NCBI RefSeq assembly: GCF_007923295.1
Contig: NZ_VOIR01000011.1
Coordinates: 558,001-622,000, forward strand
Direction of reading: 5' to 3'
DNA length: 64,000 nucleotides
Source: Agrococcus sediminis
Lineage (GTDB): Bacteria; Actinomycetota; Actinomycetes; Actinomycetales; Microbacteriaceae
Shown here in pieces: positions 25,102 to 33,451 of the stretch (position 1 is the stretch's first letter; each line of letters begins with the position of its first letter). Under the pieces are notes generated by a model. It was given only the letters and a program-made list of their open reading frames with translations, made no database searches and was not told the origin of the DNA. The position numbers and the translations under genes are program-made.

Positions 25102-26097
25102 TCACAAGAAAACGTGGTGAGCGGAGGAGTGCTTCATCCCTTCTTCGGGTGTCCGATGCAGTAGCGGGGGAGCGTCGGCGGGGACAACCTCCACGAGGTG
25201 CTCGTTCGGGTAGAGCACGCGACTCGAGTCCTTCTCGAACGCTTTCAGTTCTCGCAGGAACATCCCGTTCTTGATTGAGCGGAGGATGCCTGCCTTGATG
25301 TCAGCGGTGTCGAGGTACCTGACGCTCAGGGCGGTCGGATTCGTCTCGAGCCACAGGTTGTTCGCCTTGATGTTCTTCACCTTGTCGCGGTGAAAACGAG
25401 AGTTCTGCCTGCGAGCCGTGCTGACGAAGTATGGTCCGTTCTTAACTTGCCACCCGATGACCGGTTCGCCGAGCATGTTCTCCACGATCAAGTCCACGGC
25501 AAACGTCGCATCCTCGAAGTCAGTAGCGAACCGGACACGAAGGTACTCCCATCCCGAGTATGAGCCGAGTTCTTTGAGAATCGCGGAGGTCGCAAGCAAG
25601 TCCTTCCCGAGAATCTCCCCTTCGGCTCCGTCCCACGTCTCATCAAGGATGCGGAGGGTCATCACGTCGAGGGCTACCTGAGCGGTCAGGTAGTAGCCGT
25701 ATTGGTCGTGGAAGCGGTTAGCGAGCTCCCTCGCAGTCGCTCGTAGCCGGTCGAGGTTGCCCTCCTGTGTGAGGAACCACAGCTCGTATGCCTCTACTGT
25801 CTTCGCTCCTGACGTGCGGGGCATCGTGGACACCATTCCCCACAGTGCAGCGGAGCACAGGTTCTTCCATCCTCTGACCTGCTCGCCATCCTTGTCTGCT
25901 CCCGCTGCGAGGTTGTTCGCTTGCTTCATCACGGTCGAGGTCGCACGGTTCGCCTGAGCTTTGAGAGCGAGGCGCGTGGCACGAGCGGATGGGGGGAGCA
26001 CAGCAGGGTTGGACGGGTCGAGTAGCTGATCCGGCGGGGTGTCGGTTTGCGGTTTCTGATATGCCCGAACAAACATCCCTTGCGTCAGATATGCCAT
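25102..26097 (-). CDS. hypothetical protein, possible PD-(D/E)XK-like nuclease
   Basis: 331 aa, no signal or membrane segment. Residues ~200-225 read AVDLIVENMLGEPVIGWQVK, an Asp followed after about 15 residues by QxK, the layout of PD-(D/E)XK nucleases with Gln in place of Glu. The preceding FATDFEDATF and following GPYFVSTARR fit a core strand and helix. No methyltransferase adjoins it. It could be a restriction-like or conjugation-associated nuclease; low certainty. RBS GAAAGGAACGGAT, box at 26130-26136. Confidence 0.6.
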   Translation of the reverse strand: MAYLTQGMFVRAYQKPQTDTPPDQLLDPSNPAVLPPSARATRLALKAQANRATSTVMKQANNLAAGADKDGEQVRGWKNLCSAALWGMVSTMPRTSGAKTVEAYELWFLTQEGNLDRLRATARELANRFHDQYGYYLTAQVALDVMTLRILDETWDGAEGEILGKDLLATSAILKELGSYSGWEYLRVRFATDFEDATFAVDLIVENMLGEPVIGWQVKNGPYFVSTARRQNSRFHRDKVKNIKANNLWLETNPTALSVRYLDTADIKAGILRSIKNGMFLRELKAFEKDSSRVLYPNEHLVEVVPADAPPLLHRTPEEGMKHSSAHHVFL

Positions 26098-26431
26098 ATC
26101 CGTTCCTTTCGTTGTTGTCGCGTTGGTCCTTATCGGACCGACTGAGTGATAACTAACGAGCGGAAACAGAAGAGGTGTGATTTCTGCTCTTCGCGGTCTG
26201 TATCGAATGGTCTGTCAGAGCATTCGATGGGGTCTGTGTGACCCCATGAGGGCATGAAGAAACCCCGCACTGCTAATGAGGCGCGGGGTCGAGCGGTTCG
26301 GTAACCGGTTCAGATGATGGGGCTTCTCGTGTCCTTACTGCCGTATGAAAGTTCCGATGGAGGATCGCACTTGGAGAGCCGCAGGTAAGGGGGCAGAGGC
26401 CGGCAGCAAGGTAGTGGTGCAGTCACGCAGG
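26098..26431. other. intergenic region with repeat copy A and weak terminator
   Basis: Holds the promoter of the 331-aa gene (TTATCGG at 26130 and CTAACGAG at 26154), a short hairpin ACCCCGC/GCGGGGT (26261-26289) and one copy of the CPxCRMKV repeat (26330-26352). No gene seen. Confidence 0.5.
26330..26352 (+). repeat. CPxCRMKV repeat, copy A
   Basis: TGTCCTTACTGCCGTATGAA followed by AGT. In one frame it reads CPYCRMKV. Intergenic. Confidence 0.75.
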
Positions 26432-26986
26432 TCAGGGAGCAGCTGCAGTCAGAGTGTGGCTTCTGCCTGCCTCATCCACGCCGGTCAGGCTCAGGTCAAG
26501 CGATGGGGTCTTGGACGTTGCGGTGTAGATGACCTGCTCCGCCACCTCACCGTCGTAGAGGGGCACTGAGGAGACCGTCAGCTGCAACCGTCCATCCCGG
26601 ATCGCCCAACGGTCACCTATCGCTGCCACGCCGTTGTAGCTAAGGAAGTCGAGCCTGCCTCCCTTGATCAGCGTGAAGGTGAACGTGTTCCCGTAGTTGT
26701 CCGCACCGGCGAACGTTTGGTCCTCGAACACTCGCTCCTCAACCGAACGGAACGCCGAGACGGTCGCGTTGTAGGACTGCGCGATGATCCCTTCCCCGAC
26801 ACCTGTGACCGACAGGACGGTGACGAGCAGCGAGCCGACGATGATCTTCCTGATGCGACGTGAACGGGAGCCTCTGCGGTCGATGGCGTCTCGTTGCCGA
26901 GCGTCTTCCATCGCCCCTCGCTCGAGGTAGGCGTGGGCGAGGCGTGCGGGAGAGCCGATGGTGGCGGGTTCGGTGGTGGAGGTCAC
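26432..26986 (-). CDS. single-pass membrane protein with small extracellular beta domain
   Basis: 184 aa from GTG at 26986 (RBS AAGGAACCCC). A basic cytoplasmic stretch (RRGSRSRRIRK) and one transmembrane helix (IIVGSLLVTVLSVTGVG, ~48-64) precede a ~110-residue extracellular part with GNTFTFTLIKGGRLDF and WAIRDGRLQLT. The same TFTL...W[AN]I[RK]DG pattern occurs in the 477-aa protein at 35.7 kb, so the two are probably paralogous lipocalin-like surface proteins. Box at 27040-27046. Confidence 0.72.
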   Translation of the reverse strand: MTSTTEPATIGSPARLAHAYLERGAMEDARQRDAIDRRGSRSRRIRKIIVGSLLVTVLSVTGVGEGIIAQSYNATVSAFRSVEERVFEDQTFAGADNYGNTFTFTLIKGGRLDFLSYNGVAAIGDRWAIRDGRLQLTVSSVPLYDGEVAEQVIYTATSKTPSLDLSLTGVDEAGRSHTLTAAAP

Positions 26987-27119
26987 GGGGTTCCTTGTCG
27001 TCAGGTCGGTGTTGCTGCGATGGGGGTCGCGTTGTATCCATATCGGGCAAGCCGTCGAGGGTGGGTCTGAGACGGCATCACGGTCTTTCCGGCTCGACGG
27101 GGAGGGGCTTCCGACATCG

Positions 27120-27153
27120 CAGAGACCCCGCACGCGACATAGCTTGCGGGGTC
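27120..27153. terminator. hairpin terminator
   Basis: Stem GAGACCCCGCA / TGCGGGGTCTC. Confidence 0.85.
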
Positions 27154-27173
27154 TCTCGGGAGGTTCATGTGCG

Positions 27174-28097
27174 TCAGGCGGCGAGAGCCTGCTCGCGGTC
27201 GGACACCTGTGGCTGCTCCTCTTCGGACACTTCCTTGTCGTCGCCCTCGAGCCACTGCTCCACGGATTTCTCAGCCGCAGGCAGGTTCTGCTCCTCGAAC
27301 GAGGTCAGCCACTCAGCGGTGGAGTGACCCTCGTAAGCGTCGAGTGGGTTCTCGTGCCCTTCCTCTTGACCCTCGAAGTAGGCGAGGCGAGCTGCGGCAC
27401 GACCTCCGGTTGGTCCGCCGCTGCCAATGTGTCCCCACGAGATACGAGGGTCGGTGCCGGTGATGAGGGAGCGAGCGAAGTCGGAGGCGGACAGCCGGTA
27501 GTGCGCCGCGGTCTCCTCCAACGCTGCGGTCTCTGCCTTGGTGAGGCGGAAGTCGAGCGGGGAGTTCCGCAGGTTGCCGGCCTCTGACGGTGGGCGACCA
27601 CCGTTAGAGGAGGTGTGTTGCTTCTGCGGGAGCTGTGCCGCTGCGACCGGCAGGAAGCCGAGCGGAGAACGCATCCGAAGACGGAACAGAGCACCCGGTG
27701 TCATCCCTGCCTCCCGAGCCTCTTCCACGAACGCCTGACGCTCCCGAACGGTCAGGGGCACGCGGTTCTTCGCGCTCTTCATCTCGGACAGCTTCGCCTT
27801 CTGCGCCTCCCTGTGAGTGTCACGCTCCTCAGCGGAGGTGTCCCGAGGCAACTTGGAGCCGAGACGCTGCACACGGTTCTGCCAAGCGACCGTGTTCGTC
27901 AGCGCCTGTGCCTCGAACGCATCAGCGAACAACTCGTTCCGCTTCTCAGGGTGATGTTGGAGCAGCTCTGCTCGACCTTCGCGCAGTTCTGCGAGCTCCT
28001 GTGGGGTCAGGCTCGGCTTGCCTTCCAAGTAGGAGTGGCGGGTAGAGAGACCACGGCAGCGGAAACCTCCACGAGGGTCAGATAGGGCACGGCACAC
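27174..28097 (-). CDS. MobC-like relaxosome accessory protein
   Basis: 307 aa, GTG start (RBS AAAGGAAACATT). N-terminus MCRALSDPRGGFRC is the shared MCR motif. Residues ~185-225 read LDFRLTKAETAALEETAAHY then RLSASDFARSLITG, a ribbon-helix-helix as in MobC/relaxosome proteins. Such proteins bind DNA near oriT and help nicking or strand opening. No separate relaxase is present; the HUH Rep may double as nickase or transfer may be double-stranded through the FtsK-like pump. Acidic C-terminus. Box at 28128-28134. Confidence 0.75.
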   Translation of the reverse strand: MCRALSDPRGGFRCRGLSTRHSYLEGKPSLTPQELAELREGRAELLQHHPEKRNELFADAFEAQALTNTVAWQNRVQRLGSKLPRDTSAEERDTHREAQKAKLSEMKSAKNRVPLTVRERQAFVEEAREAGMTPGALFRLRMRSPLGFLPVAAAQLPQKQHTSSNGGRPPSEAGNLRNSPLDFRLTKAETAALEETAAHYRLSASDFARSLITGTDPRISWGHIGSGGPTGGRAAARLAYFEGQEEGHENPLDAYEGHSTAEWLTSFEEQNLPAAEKSVEQWLEGDDKEVSEEEQPQVSDREQALAA

Positions 28098-28135
28098 AAT
28101 GTTTCCTTTCGGTCGATGTCACCTCCTATATCGGC

Positions 28136-28158
28136 ACTTTCATACGGCAGTGAGGACG
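28136..28158 (-). repeat. CPxCRMKV repeat, copy G
   Basis: Plus-strand ACTTTCATACGGCAGTGAGG then ACG. Immediately adjoins the promoter box of the MobC-like gene (28128-28134). Confidence 0.75.
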
Positions 28159-28237
28159 ACCTCTGCGACACGTCACCGCTCACCCCTATACCGGGAGGAA
28201 GCAAGCAACATCGCTTGCGAAAGCGAGGGAGAAAGCG

Positions 28238-28984
28238 ATGCCATCAACACGCGACATCTCGCCGCACGGGCAGGCTCTCCTGCGGGCGTTCCGTGAAGCG
28301 GCGATGACGGGGGAGGAGGAGGACATCTTCCGCCTCATCGACGCCCTCGCTCAGGATGAGGTCATCCCGCTCTACGACCTCACAGCGTTCTCCGTGCTCC
28401 ACTTCCCTGCGGTCAGGCTCGGGGTGGCACAGAACCGACGCACGCCCCCGCCTGTGCTGCGGTGGCTGTGGGAGAACGGCTCCCACACGGTGAAGTCCAT
28501 GACCGTGGCGAACCCGACCTGTCCCTCATGGGTGCTGAACAGGGCATGGGCGGCAGAGCTCGCATGGGCGAAGGAGAACCCGAACCTGCTGAACACCTGC
28601 GAGGAGTTCGTCAGCCGGCCTGATGACGTGACCGAGCAGCAGTGGAGGGAAGCCGACGACCATGTGCTGACGCGCTTCGGTCTCGCTGACAACCCTTCTT
28701 CACACCGACCTGACCTGACCCGCCTCGCTCGGCTCGAGCAGGACGTGCGGGTACTGTCCGCTCTCGCCGCCAATGTGTCGTCACCACCGCTCGCGCTGAA
28801 GGCAGTGATCAAGAAGGCGCGAGCGGGAGGTCACCCCGAGGTTCGGGTGGGTGTGGCGCAGAACCCGTCAGCACCACCCGACGTGCTCACCCTCCTTGCC
28901 AAGGATGAGGACCTGCCTGTGCGTGTGGCTGTCTCATGGCATCCCTCCACCCCGGAGGACATCAGGAGCAGCATCGACTGCTGA
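28238..28984 (+). CDS. LRV/HEAT-like repeat protein
   Basis: 248 aa, RBS GAGGGAGAAAGCG. Repeats: GVAQNRRTPPPVLRWLWENG, TVANPTCPSWVLNRAWA, ALAANVSSPPLALKAVIKKA, GVAQNPSAPPDVLTLLAKDE and AVSWHPSTPEDIRSSI. It differs from most paralogues in being on the plus strand without the GAAAGGAAC leader. Confidence 0.85.
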   Translation: MPSTRDISPHGQALLRAFREAAMTGEEEDIFRLIDALAQDEVIPLYDLTAFSVLHFPAVRLGVAQNRRTPPPVLRWLWENGSHTVKSMTVANPTCPSWVLNRAWAAELAWAKENPNLLNTCEEFVSRPDDVTEQQWREADDHVLTRFGLADNPSSHRPDLTRLARLEQDVRVLSALAANVSSPPLALKAVIKKARAGGHPEVRVGVAQNPSAPPDVLTLLAKDEDLPVRVAVSWHPSTPEDIRSSIDC

Positions 28985-28997
28985 CGCACGACCGCAA

Positions 28998-29034
28998 GAA
29001 GCCCCGCAACGTGGAAGGTTGGAGCGGGGCTTCT
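28998..29034. terminator. hairpin terminator
   Basis: Stem AGAAGCCCCGC / GCGGGGCTTCT. Confidence 0.85.
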
Positions 29035-29088
29035 GTGCGTCGCAGGGGGGATGCGCTCGGACGCGATTCGAGTGACGGTGGCGGTCCC

Positions 29089-29102
29089 TATAGTCAGCCG
29101 TA
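29089..29102 (+). promoter_or_regulatory. leaderless promoter
   Basis: TATAGT followed by exactly 7 nt and then the ATG at 29102, which fits a leaderless transcript starting at the start codon. Confidence 0.65.
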
Positions 29103-29734
29103 TGCCATTCCTCGATGAAGTCGATGCCCTTCCTGTCACACGCGGGATCGCTCACGAAGAGGCCCTCGAGTACCTCCGCCAAGCACTACAGCGCAGTAGT
29201 ACCCGAACCATCGCAGGCGACGAGAGCACATCGGAGCAGGTGCTCGACTACCTGAGCGAGCATGAGAGCGTGTGGGTCAGGATGCGCGTCGGGGCGAACC
29301 CCTCGAGCGCACCCGCATCCCTGAACGCGCTCGCCTTCGACATGGCACCCATGGTTCGTCACGCCGTAGCCGGAAATCCGACCGCACGACTTCCCACACT
29401 CTCGAACCTCGCGCTCGACACCTCCGTGCTGATCCGCTGCAGAGTGGCTTCCAACCCGTCATTGACCGGATGGGAACTGCTCATGCTTGACCGTGATGAG
29501 GTGCCTGCGGTCAGGGCAGCCGTGCACGGTGTCGCTCGCGGACGAACCCTTCCGCTATCCCGCATCGCTTGGCTCATCGTGCACAGCGAAACCAAGGAGC
29601 TCCGGTCCGCCGCTGAGCAGGGGTGGGTGGACCGAGAGGAAGAGGTGAAGGCATGGCTTGCACTGAACCACGCTTGGTTCGTCGCCGGGAACACTCCGCT
29701 CGAGTGGGTACGCCCTGTGGTTGCGGAGCCGTGA
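29102..29734 (+). CDS. LRV/HEAT-like repeat protein, leaderless
   Basis: 210 aa. Start chosen at 29102 because TATAGT lies 7 nt upstream and no RBS is present; a frame 17 codons longer exists. Repeats: MRVGANPSSAPASLNALAFD, AVAGNPTARLPTLSNLALDT and RVASNPSLTGWELLMLDRDE. Tandem with the previous LRV gene but separated by a terminator, so independently expressed. Confidence 0.83.
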   Translation: MPFLDEVDALPVTRGIAHEEALEYLRQALQRSSTRTIAGDESTSEQVLDYLSEHESVWVRMRVGANPSSAPASLNALAFDMAPMVRHAVAGNPTARLPTLSNLALDTSVLIRCRVASNPSLTGWELLMLDRDEVPAVRAAVHGVARGRTLPLSRIAWLIVHSETKELRSAAEQGWVDREEEVKAWLALNHAWFVAGNTPLEWVRPVVAEP

Positions 29735-29787
29735 CAGCCCGGTAGATAACGGATGCTCCCGTCTCCTCGGCGCTCAGTACCGAAGAT

Positions 29788-29830
29788 CAACGAAGCCCCG
29801 CACCATGCTGAGCGGTGCGGGGCTTCGTTG
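29788..29830. terminator. bidirectional hairpin terminator
   Basis: 17-bp stem CAACGAAGCCCCGCACC / GGTGCGGGGCTTCGTTG between convergent genes. Confidence 0.92.
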
Positions 29831-29839
29831 ATTACCCCG

Positions 29840-30736
29840 TCAGGCTCCGAAGGAGACGGGGACGAACATCATCTCCATCAGCGACCCGTCGTGGTAGTCC
29901 GAGTCCAAGAACGCGACGTTCAGTTTGGCGGCGATCCTGTACTCCTGCTCGCGATTGACGGGGTACGAGAAGGTCGATGAAGTGACCGGTAGCGGGAGGA
30001 ACATCGCAACCGTGGTGGAAGTGTTGTCATCCGAGGGGAGCAGCACGCGGTTGCGGAAGTTCACGAGTTGCCGACCCACTCCTCGCCCGGACGCTGCGAC
30101 CACGAACACGTTGGTGCCGTGTCCCGTCCGCATGATCGCATCGAAGCGAGCAGCGCTCTCCGAATCAAGGTGCTTGATGAAGTAATCGAGGTCTTCGATG
30201 AACAGGATGATCGGATGATCGTCACATTCGTGCGTGACCACACGCTCCATGCGGTCCCGCATCTGATCATGCACGCTCTTGAGTGCGTAAGCGAAGTCAC
30301 CGGCGTCATGCCCTGAACTGAAGCAACTGTTCATGAGGTACGGCGTAGCGCCGTGGAAGACCTCATCGGAGTGGTCAGGAGCCATCTGAGCCACCACGAG
30401 GAGGAAGTCCTTGCGGGCAGCTTCGGTGCCTCCACCGACGAGCGTATGCGTCAGAGGCATCACCATCTCCTCGCCGGAATGAGTGGTGCCGACACGGACC
30501 GCCGAGAACTGTTCATCGAAGTCCGGGAAGACCGGCTCGTCGGCACCGTCGATGCTCAGCAGCTGCTCCGCCGCCTTGGTGACGCGTAATGTCTCCGCGT
30601 TCAGGTGTGCCTCGAGGTGTTCCTCGACTGTCGCCGCGGATTGCCTCGCGGTCCCCGCAGGGACGAGATGGCGACGGGCGCGATCCCAAGCCCGGTCGAT
30701 GAATGATGGTTCGATTGGACTCTCTTTGTGTGTCAT
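29840..30736 (-). CDS. degenerate FtsK-like ATPase domain protein
   Basis: 298 aa. LVGGGTEAARKDFLLVVAQM (~100-120) occupies the place of an FtsK P-loop but lacks the GKS/T. PIILFIEDLDYFI (~182) is a good Walker B, and VVAASGRGVGRQLVNFRNRV (~220) matches the FtsK sensor/arginine region. Like the degenerate modules of EssC-type proteins, it may bind a partner rather than hydrolyse ATP, perhaps the element's translocase. No transmembrane segment. RBS GGAAGGAAAGACC, CCGTTAG-type box at ~30782. Confidence 0.65.
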   Translation of the reverse strand: MTHKESPIEPSFIDRAWDRARRHLVPAGTARQSAATVEEHLEAHLNAETLRVTKAAEQLLSIDGADEPVFPDFDEQFSAVRVGTTHSGEEMVMPLTHTLVGGGTEAARKDFLLVVAQMAPDHSDEVFHGATPYLMNSCFSSGHDAGDFAYALKSVHDQMRDRMERVVTHECDDHPIILFIEDLDYFIKHLDSESAARFDAIMRTGHGTNVFVVAASGRGVGRQLVNFRNRVLLPSDDNTSTTVAMFLPLPVTSSTFSYPVNREQEYRIAAKLNVAFLDSDYHDGSLMEMMFVPVSFGA

Positions 30737-30859
30737 GGTCTTTCCTTCCGTGTGGACGGCTCAGGTGCCGTCGCTACATCACTAACGACACCTGATGCCG
30801 GAACGGCGCTGTGCCGCGTTTCACGGTGGCGGAGCCTGATGGCGGCTCAATTCAGTTCG

Positions 30860-31378
30860 TCACGCGTCGATGGACTGACGATGATCGGTCGCTATCAACC
30901 ACATCACCAACCGCTCCACCGCAGCGTCGTAAGCGTCCTCATCCGTGGGCACTGCGCCGTTGGGGCAGAAGGTGCTGACTGCTGTGGAGAACGCGTGCGA
31001 GCTCACATCGTCGTCAGGGTCAGTCAGCAGTAGACGCAGTAGGGGCAGCGGAGCAGAACGGTTCTCCGCCACGCCCCGTCGCACGTACTCGTCCACATCG
31101 CAGGCGAGCAAGCCGAGCATGCCTGTCGGGGTCGCGCGGTTGTGGGCGACAGCGTGTCGGACTTCCTCGCATTCGGCGGTGGCAAGTAGGAGTAGAACGT
31201 CCGCCGACACGGAGGGGTTGTCAGCCAAGCCGAGCAGCACCTCTACGTCGTCACTGACGGCGAGCTCGACAAGCACCTCCGAGGGGATGGATGGGTTGCG
31301 GGCTGCTTCGCACCGAACGGCGCTGTCGGGCGACGCGAGCAGTTCGTCAAGGCGGGATCGGTCGTACGGGTCAGTCAT
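30860..31378 (-). CDS. LRV/HEAT-like repeat protein
   Basis: 172 aa from ATG at 31378 (RBS GGAAGGAACCATC). Five repeats of 24 residues: RCEAARNPSIPSEVLVELAV, GLADNPSVSADVLLLLATAE, AVAHNRATPTGMLGLLACDV and GVAENRSAPLPLLRLLLTDP among them. Nearly the whole protein is repeat, the most regular member of the family here. Box at 31440-31446. Confidence 0.87.
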   Translation of the reverse strand: MTDPYDRSRLDELLASPDSAVRCEAARNPSIPSEVLVELAVSDDVEVLLGLADNPSVSADVLLLLATAECEEVRHAVAHNRATPTGMLGLLACDVDEYVRRGVAENRSAPLPLLRLLLTDPDDDVSSHAFSTAVSTFCPNGAVPTDEDAYDAAVERLVMWLIATDHRQSIDA

Positions 31379-31537
31379 GATGGTTCCTTCCATGCGAGCA
31401 GGCAGTCGTAGGAGTTCCACGGCTGACGCTTCACCGTCAATATCGGTCGGGGAGGGCAGGAAGCAGCCACGATGACCGTGAGGTTGGAGCCGCCTCTGCG
31501 TAGCCGACGATCCGTGGAAGCAAGTGGAGTAGCCCGA

Positions 31538-31587
31538 GCATGAGGAACCCCCGCACCGTTCAGTAGTGGCGCGGGGGTTCCTCATGC
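31538..31587. terminator. hairpin terminator
   Basis: 17-bp stem GCATGAGGAACCCCCGC / GCGGGGGTTCCTCATGC. Confidence 0.92.
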
Positions 31588-31593
31588 GTCTTG

Positions 31594-31704
31594 TCAGCTG
31601 ATGGTGACGGACACGAGACGACCTTGCTCATCGAGCTCGGTGATGGTCTCCCACTCCTCGCCGGTGTCCGGGTCGATGTCTACGCTGATGATCTGCTTGT
31701 TCAT
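31594..31704 (-). CDS. 36-residue small protein coupled to SprT-like gene
   Basis: MNKQIISVDIDPDTGEEWET plus 16 more residues. Strong RBS AAGGAGACCGT. The ATG overlaps the stop of the SprT-like gene (ATGA). Acidic, probably two beta hairpins. Too short for most gene callers; coupling and RBS make it credible. Could be an inhibitor or partner of the protease, by position only. Confidence 0.72.
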   Translation of the reverse strand: MNKQIISVDIDPDTGEEWETITELDEQGRLVSVTIS

Positions 31705-32444
31705 ACGGTCTCCTTGTTGATGTTGCGGGTGTAGGTGATGGCGGCTTCTGCTCGGGGGTGACCTGCTCGGAGGCACTTGACGCAGAGGTGGGAGCGGGTC
31801 ACCTTCCTGCCGGCCCCGAAGCGGTGCCCCTGTGCGCAGAGACCGAGCCACACGGGAGGCTTCGCTGCCTTCTCCTCTTGCAGCTTCTTCCACTGTGCGG
31901 TCTCCACCTCGTCGGAACGGTGAACTGCGTGGATTTCGGTGGCGAGACCGAGCTCCTCATTGACTGCAGCGAAGTCGGCTGCCCACTTCGCGTTGTGTCC
32001 GTTCCTGTTCCCGGCACGAGCGTGAGCGAGCTCGTGAGCGATGGTCTTGGCGAACGTCGCGGGAGTGGTGTGACGGTTCGCGGTGTCGGAGAGCTCGATG
32101 GAGGTACGGGGCGTTTGATCCCAATAGGTCATCGTCTGCTTCGTGATCCCCAAGGAGCCTTGGCGGCGGTTCCATCCGCCCCACTCGGCACGGATACCCG
32201 AGAGGGAGCGGGCTTCGTGGAAGACATCCTCCACAATCGTCTTCCGCTCTTTCCAAGGCTTCTCGTACCACTCCTCAGCGGGGATCGACAGCAGCGCCGC
32301 GAGTTTCACGGCACGAGCATTGGTCACTTGGGAGGGCGCGGTGGCGGGGATGTCGGTGGGGCGGATCGAAGCTTGCACGCTTTGTTTCCTGCTTCGCTTT
32401 CCTGCGGGGCACCGACGACCGCCCTGCTCTTTGCTTCTACACAT
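31701..32444 (-). CDS. SprT-like zinc metalloprotease with N-terminal MCR motif
   Basis: 247 aa from ATG at 32444 (RBS AAAGGAGACCC). N-terminus MCRSKEQGGRRCPAG carries the shared Cys motif. TIAHELAHARAG (~140-151) is the HExxH zinc site and NGHNAKWAADF supplies the third ligand as in SprT proteins. The C-terminus has CAQGHRF and CVKCL, a zinc ribbon, also as in SprT. SprT/Spartan proteins cleave DNA-protein crosslinks; here it might remove the Rep-DNA adduct left by rolling-circle initiation, which is inference. Box at 32474-32480. Confidence 0.82.
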   Translation of the reverse strand: MCRSKEQGGRRCPAGKRSRKQSVQASIRPTDIPATAPSQVTNARAVKLAALLSIPAEEWYEKPWKERKTIVEDVFHEARSLSGIRAEWGGWNRRQGSLGITKQTMTYWDQTPRTSIELSDTANRHTTPATFAKTIAHELAHARAGNRNGHNAKWAADFAAVNEELGLATEIHAVHRSDEVETAQWKKLQEEKAAKPPVWLGLCAQGHRFGAGRKVTRSHLCVKCLRAGHPRAEAAITYTRNINKETV

Positions 32445-32561
32445 GGGTCTCCTTTCGGTAGGTGTCCCCGTCAATATCGGTAGATGAGGGACACAGCAGG
32501 AGCAGCGCTCTCCATGACGGATGGAACGGCGCAGAGGCCGGCAGTCCGGCAGACATGAGAA

Positions 32562-32592
32562 GACCCCGGCTCCGAACAAGGGAGCCGGGGTC
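32562..32592. terminator. hairpin terminator
   Basis: Stem GACCCCGGCTCC / GGAGCCGGGGTC. Confidence 0.85.
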
Positions 32593-32606
32593 AGGCGGTG
32601 GCGCGG

Positions 32607-32960
32607 TTACTTGCGGCGACGACCACCGAAGAGGCGTGCGGAGAAGGAAGCGGTGTGCTCCTCCACCTCGGCTCGGAGCCGCTCGTTCTCTGCTCGCAGC
32701 CGAGCGACCTCGAGTTCCAACTGCTGAACCTGCGACAGGGAGAGCGACCGCAGCCGCTCCGTGAGGGTCTCCCCATCCACCCATCCGAGGGTGATGAGAG
32801 CCGCCGCGGGGATACGCCAACCGTCCTCGCTGACAGTGGCACCCTCCCCTACAAGCTTCTCCTTGTTGTAGCGGACCCGACCCTCGGAGGAACCGGTCAC
32901 GGAGGCAGCCTGCGCGAGCGACAGGAACACCTCGTTCTCGTGGAGCTTGGCAGCCATCAT
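32607..32960 (-). CDS. HTH DNA-binding protein with C-terminal leucine zipper
   Basis: 117 aa from ATG at 32960 (RBS GGAAGG); the next codon is also ATG. Residues ~10-60 (VFLSLAQAASVTGSSEGRVR, then GWRIPAAALITLGW) look like a winged HTH of excisionase/MerR type. Residues ~70-105 form a heptad coiled coil (LSLSQVQQLELEVARLRAEN), and the tail is basic (GGRRRK). Such a dimeric protein could be the element's regulator, for example of the shared promoter boxes. Intergenic DNA upstream is long, leaving room for autoregulation. Confidence 0.75.
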   Translation of the reverse strand: MMAAKLHENEVFLSLAQAASVTGSSEGRVRYNKEKLVGEGATVSEDGWRIPAAALITLGWVDGETLTERLRSLSLSQVQQLELEVARLRAENERLRAEVEEHTASFSARLFGGRRRK

Positions 32961-33389
32961 CTTCACCTTCCCGATGCGGTCTCGGACCGACCCTCGCCCG
33001 CTCCGTTTGGAGGGGCAGATACAAAGCTGCCGGGTCCGACTGACATCCGTCCCGGAACCGCTTAAAGCGCCTGAGAGCCGTTCTGACGCAAACCGCATTC
33101 ACACATTTACCGAAATCCACCCCAAGGACGAGCAGAAACGCCCCTCAGAGCGACTTTGCCCCCGTTTGTGGGTAAGCGGACATCCCGCATCAGGAAAACG
33201 CGTTAGAAAGGCTTAGAGCAAAGCCGAGGTTCAGCAGCTCGGATATAGAGCCGGGGGCCCAACAAAACCGGCGATGGTCAGGAGCATCTGCTTCGCTTCC
33301 GCGCGCTCTTTAGAGGGGCGGCTCCAACCAAGCCTCATCGACACAGCTCGAACCGGTGTCCCACGCTCTTATTGCATCCGCTGCGAACG
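32961..33389. other. 430-bp gene-free region
   Basis: No credible reading frame. It lies upstream of the HTH gene, contains AACGCGTTAGAAAGG near 33198 and several short inverted repeats, and one rare GGCC (in GGGGGCCC, 33250-33257). Could hold the HTH promoter/operators or a small RNA. I cannot assign it further. Confidence 0.4.
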
Positions 33390-33429
33390 ACGACTGCCCT
33401 ACCTCGGGGAGGAGAGGTAGGGCAGTCGT
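33390..33429. terminator. hairpin terminator
   Basis: 16-bp stem ACGACTGCCCTACCTC / GAGGTAGGGCAGTCGT. Confidence 0.9.
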
Positions 33430-33451
33430 GTGACGAAAGGAGCAGGGCGGA

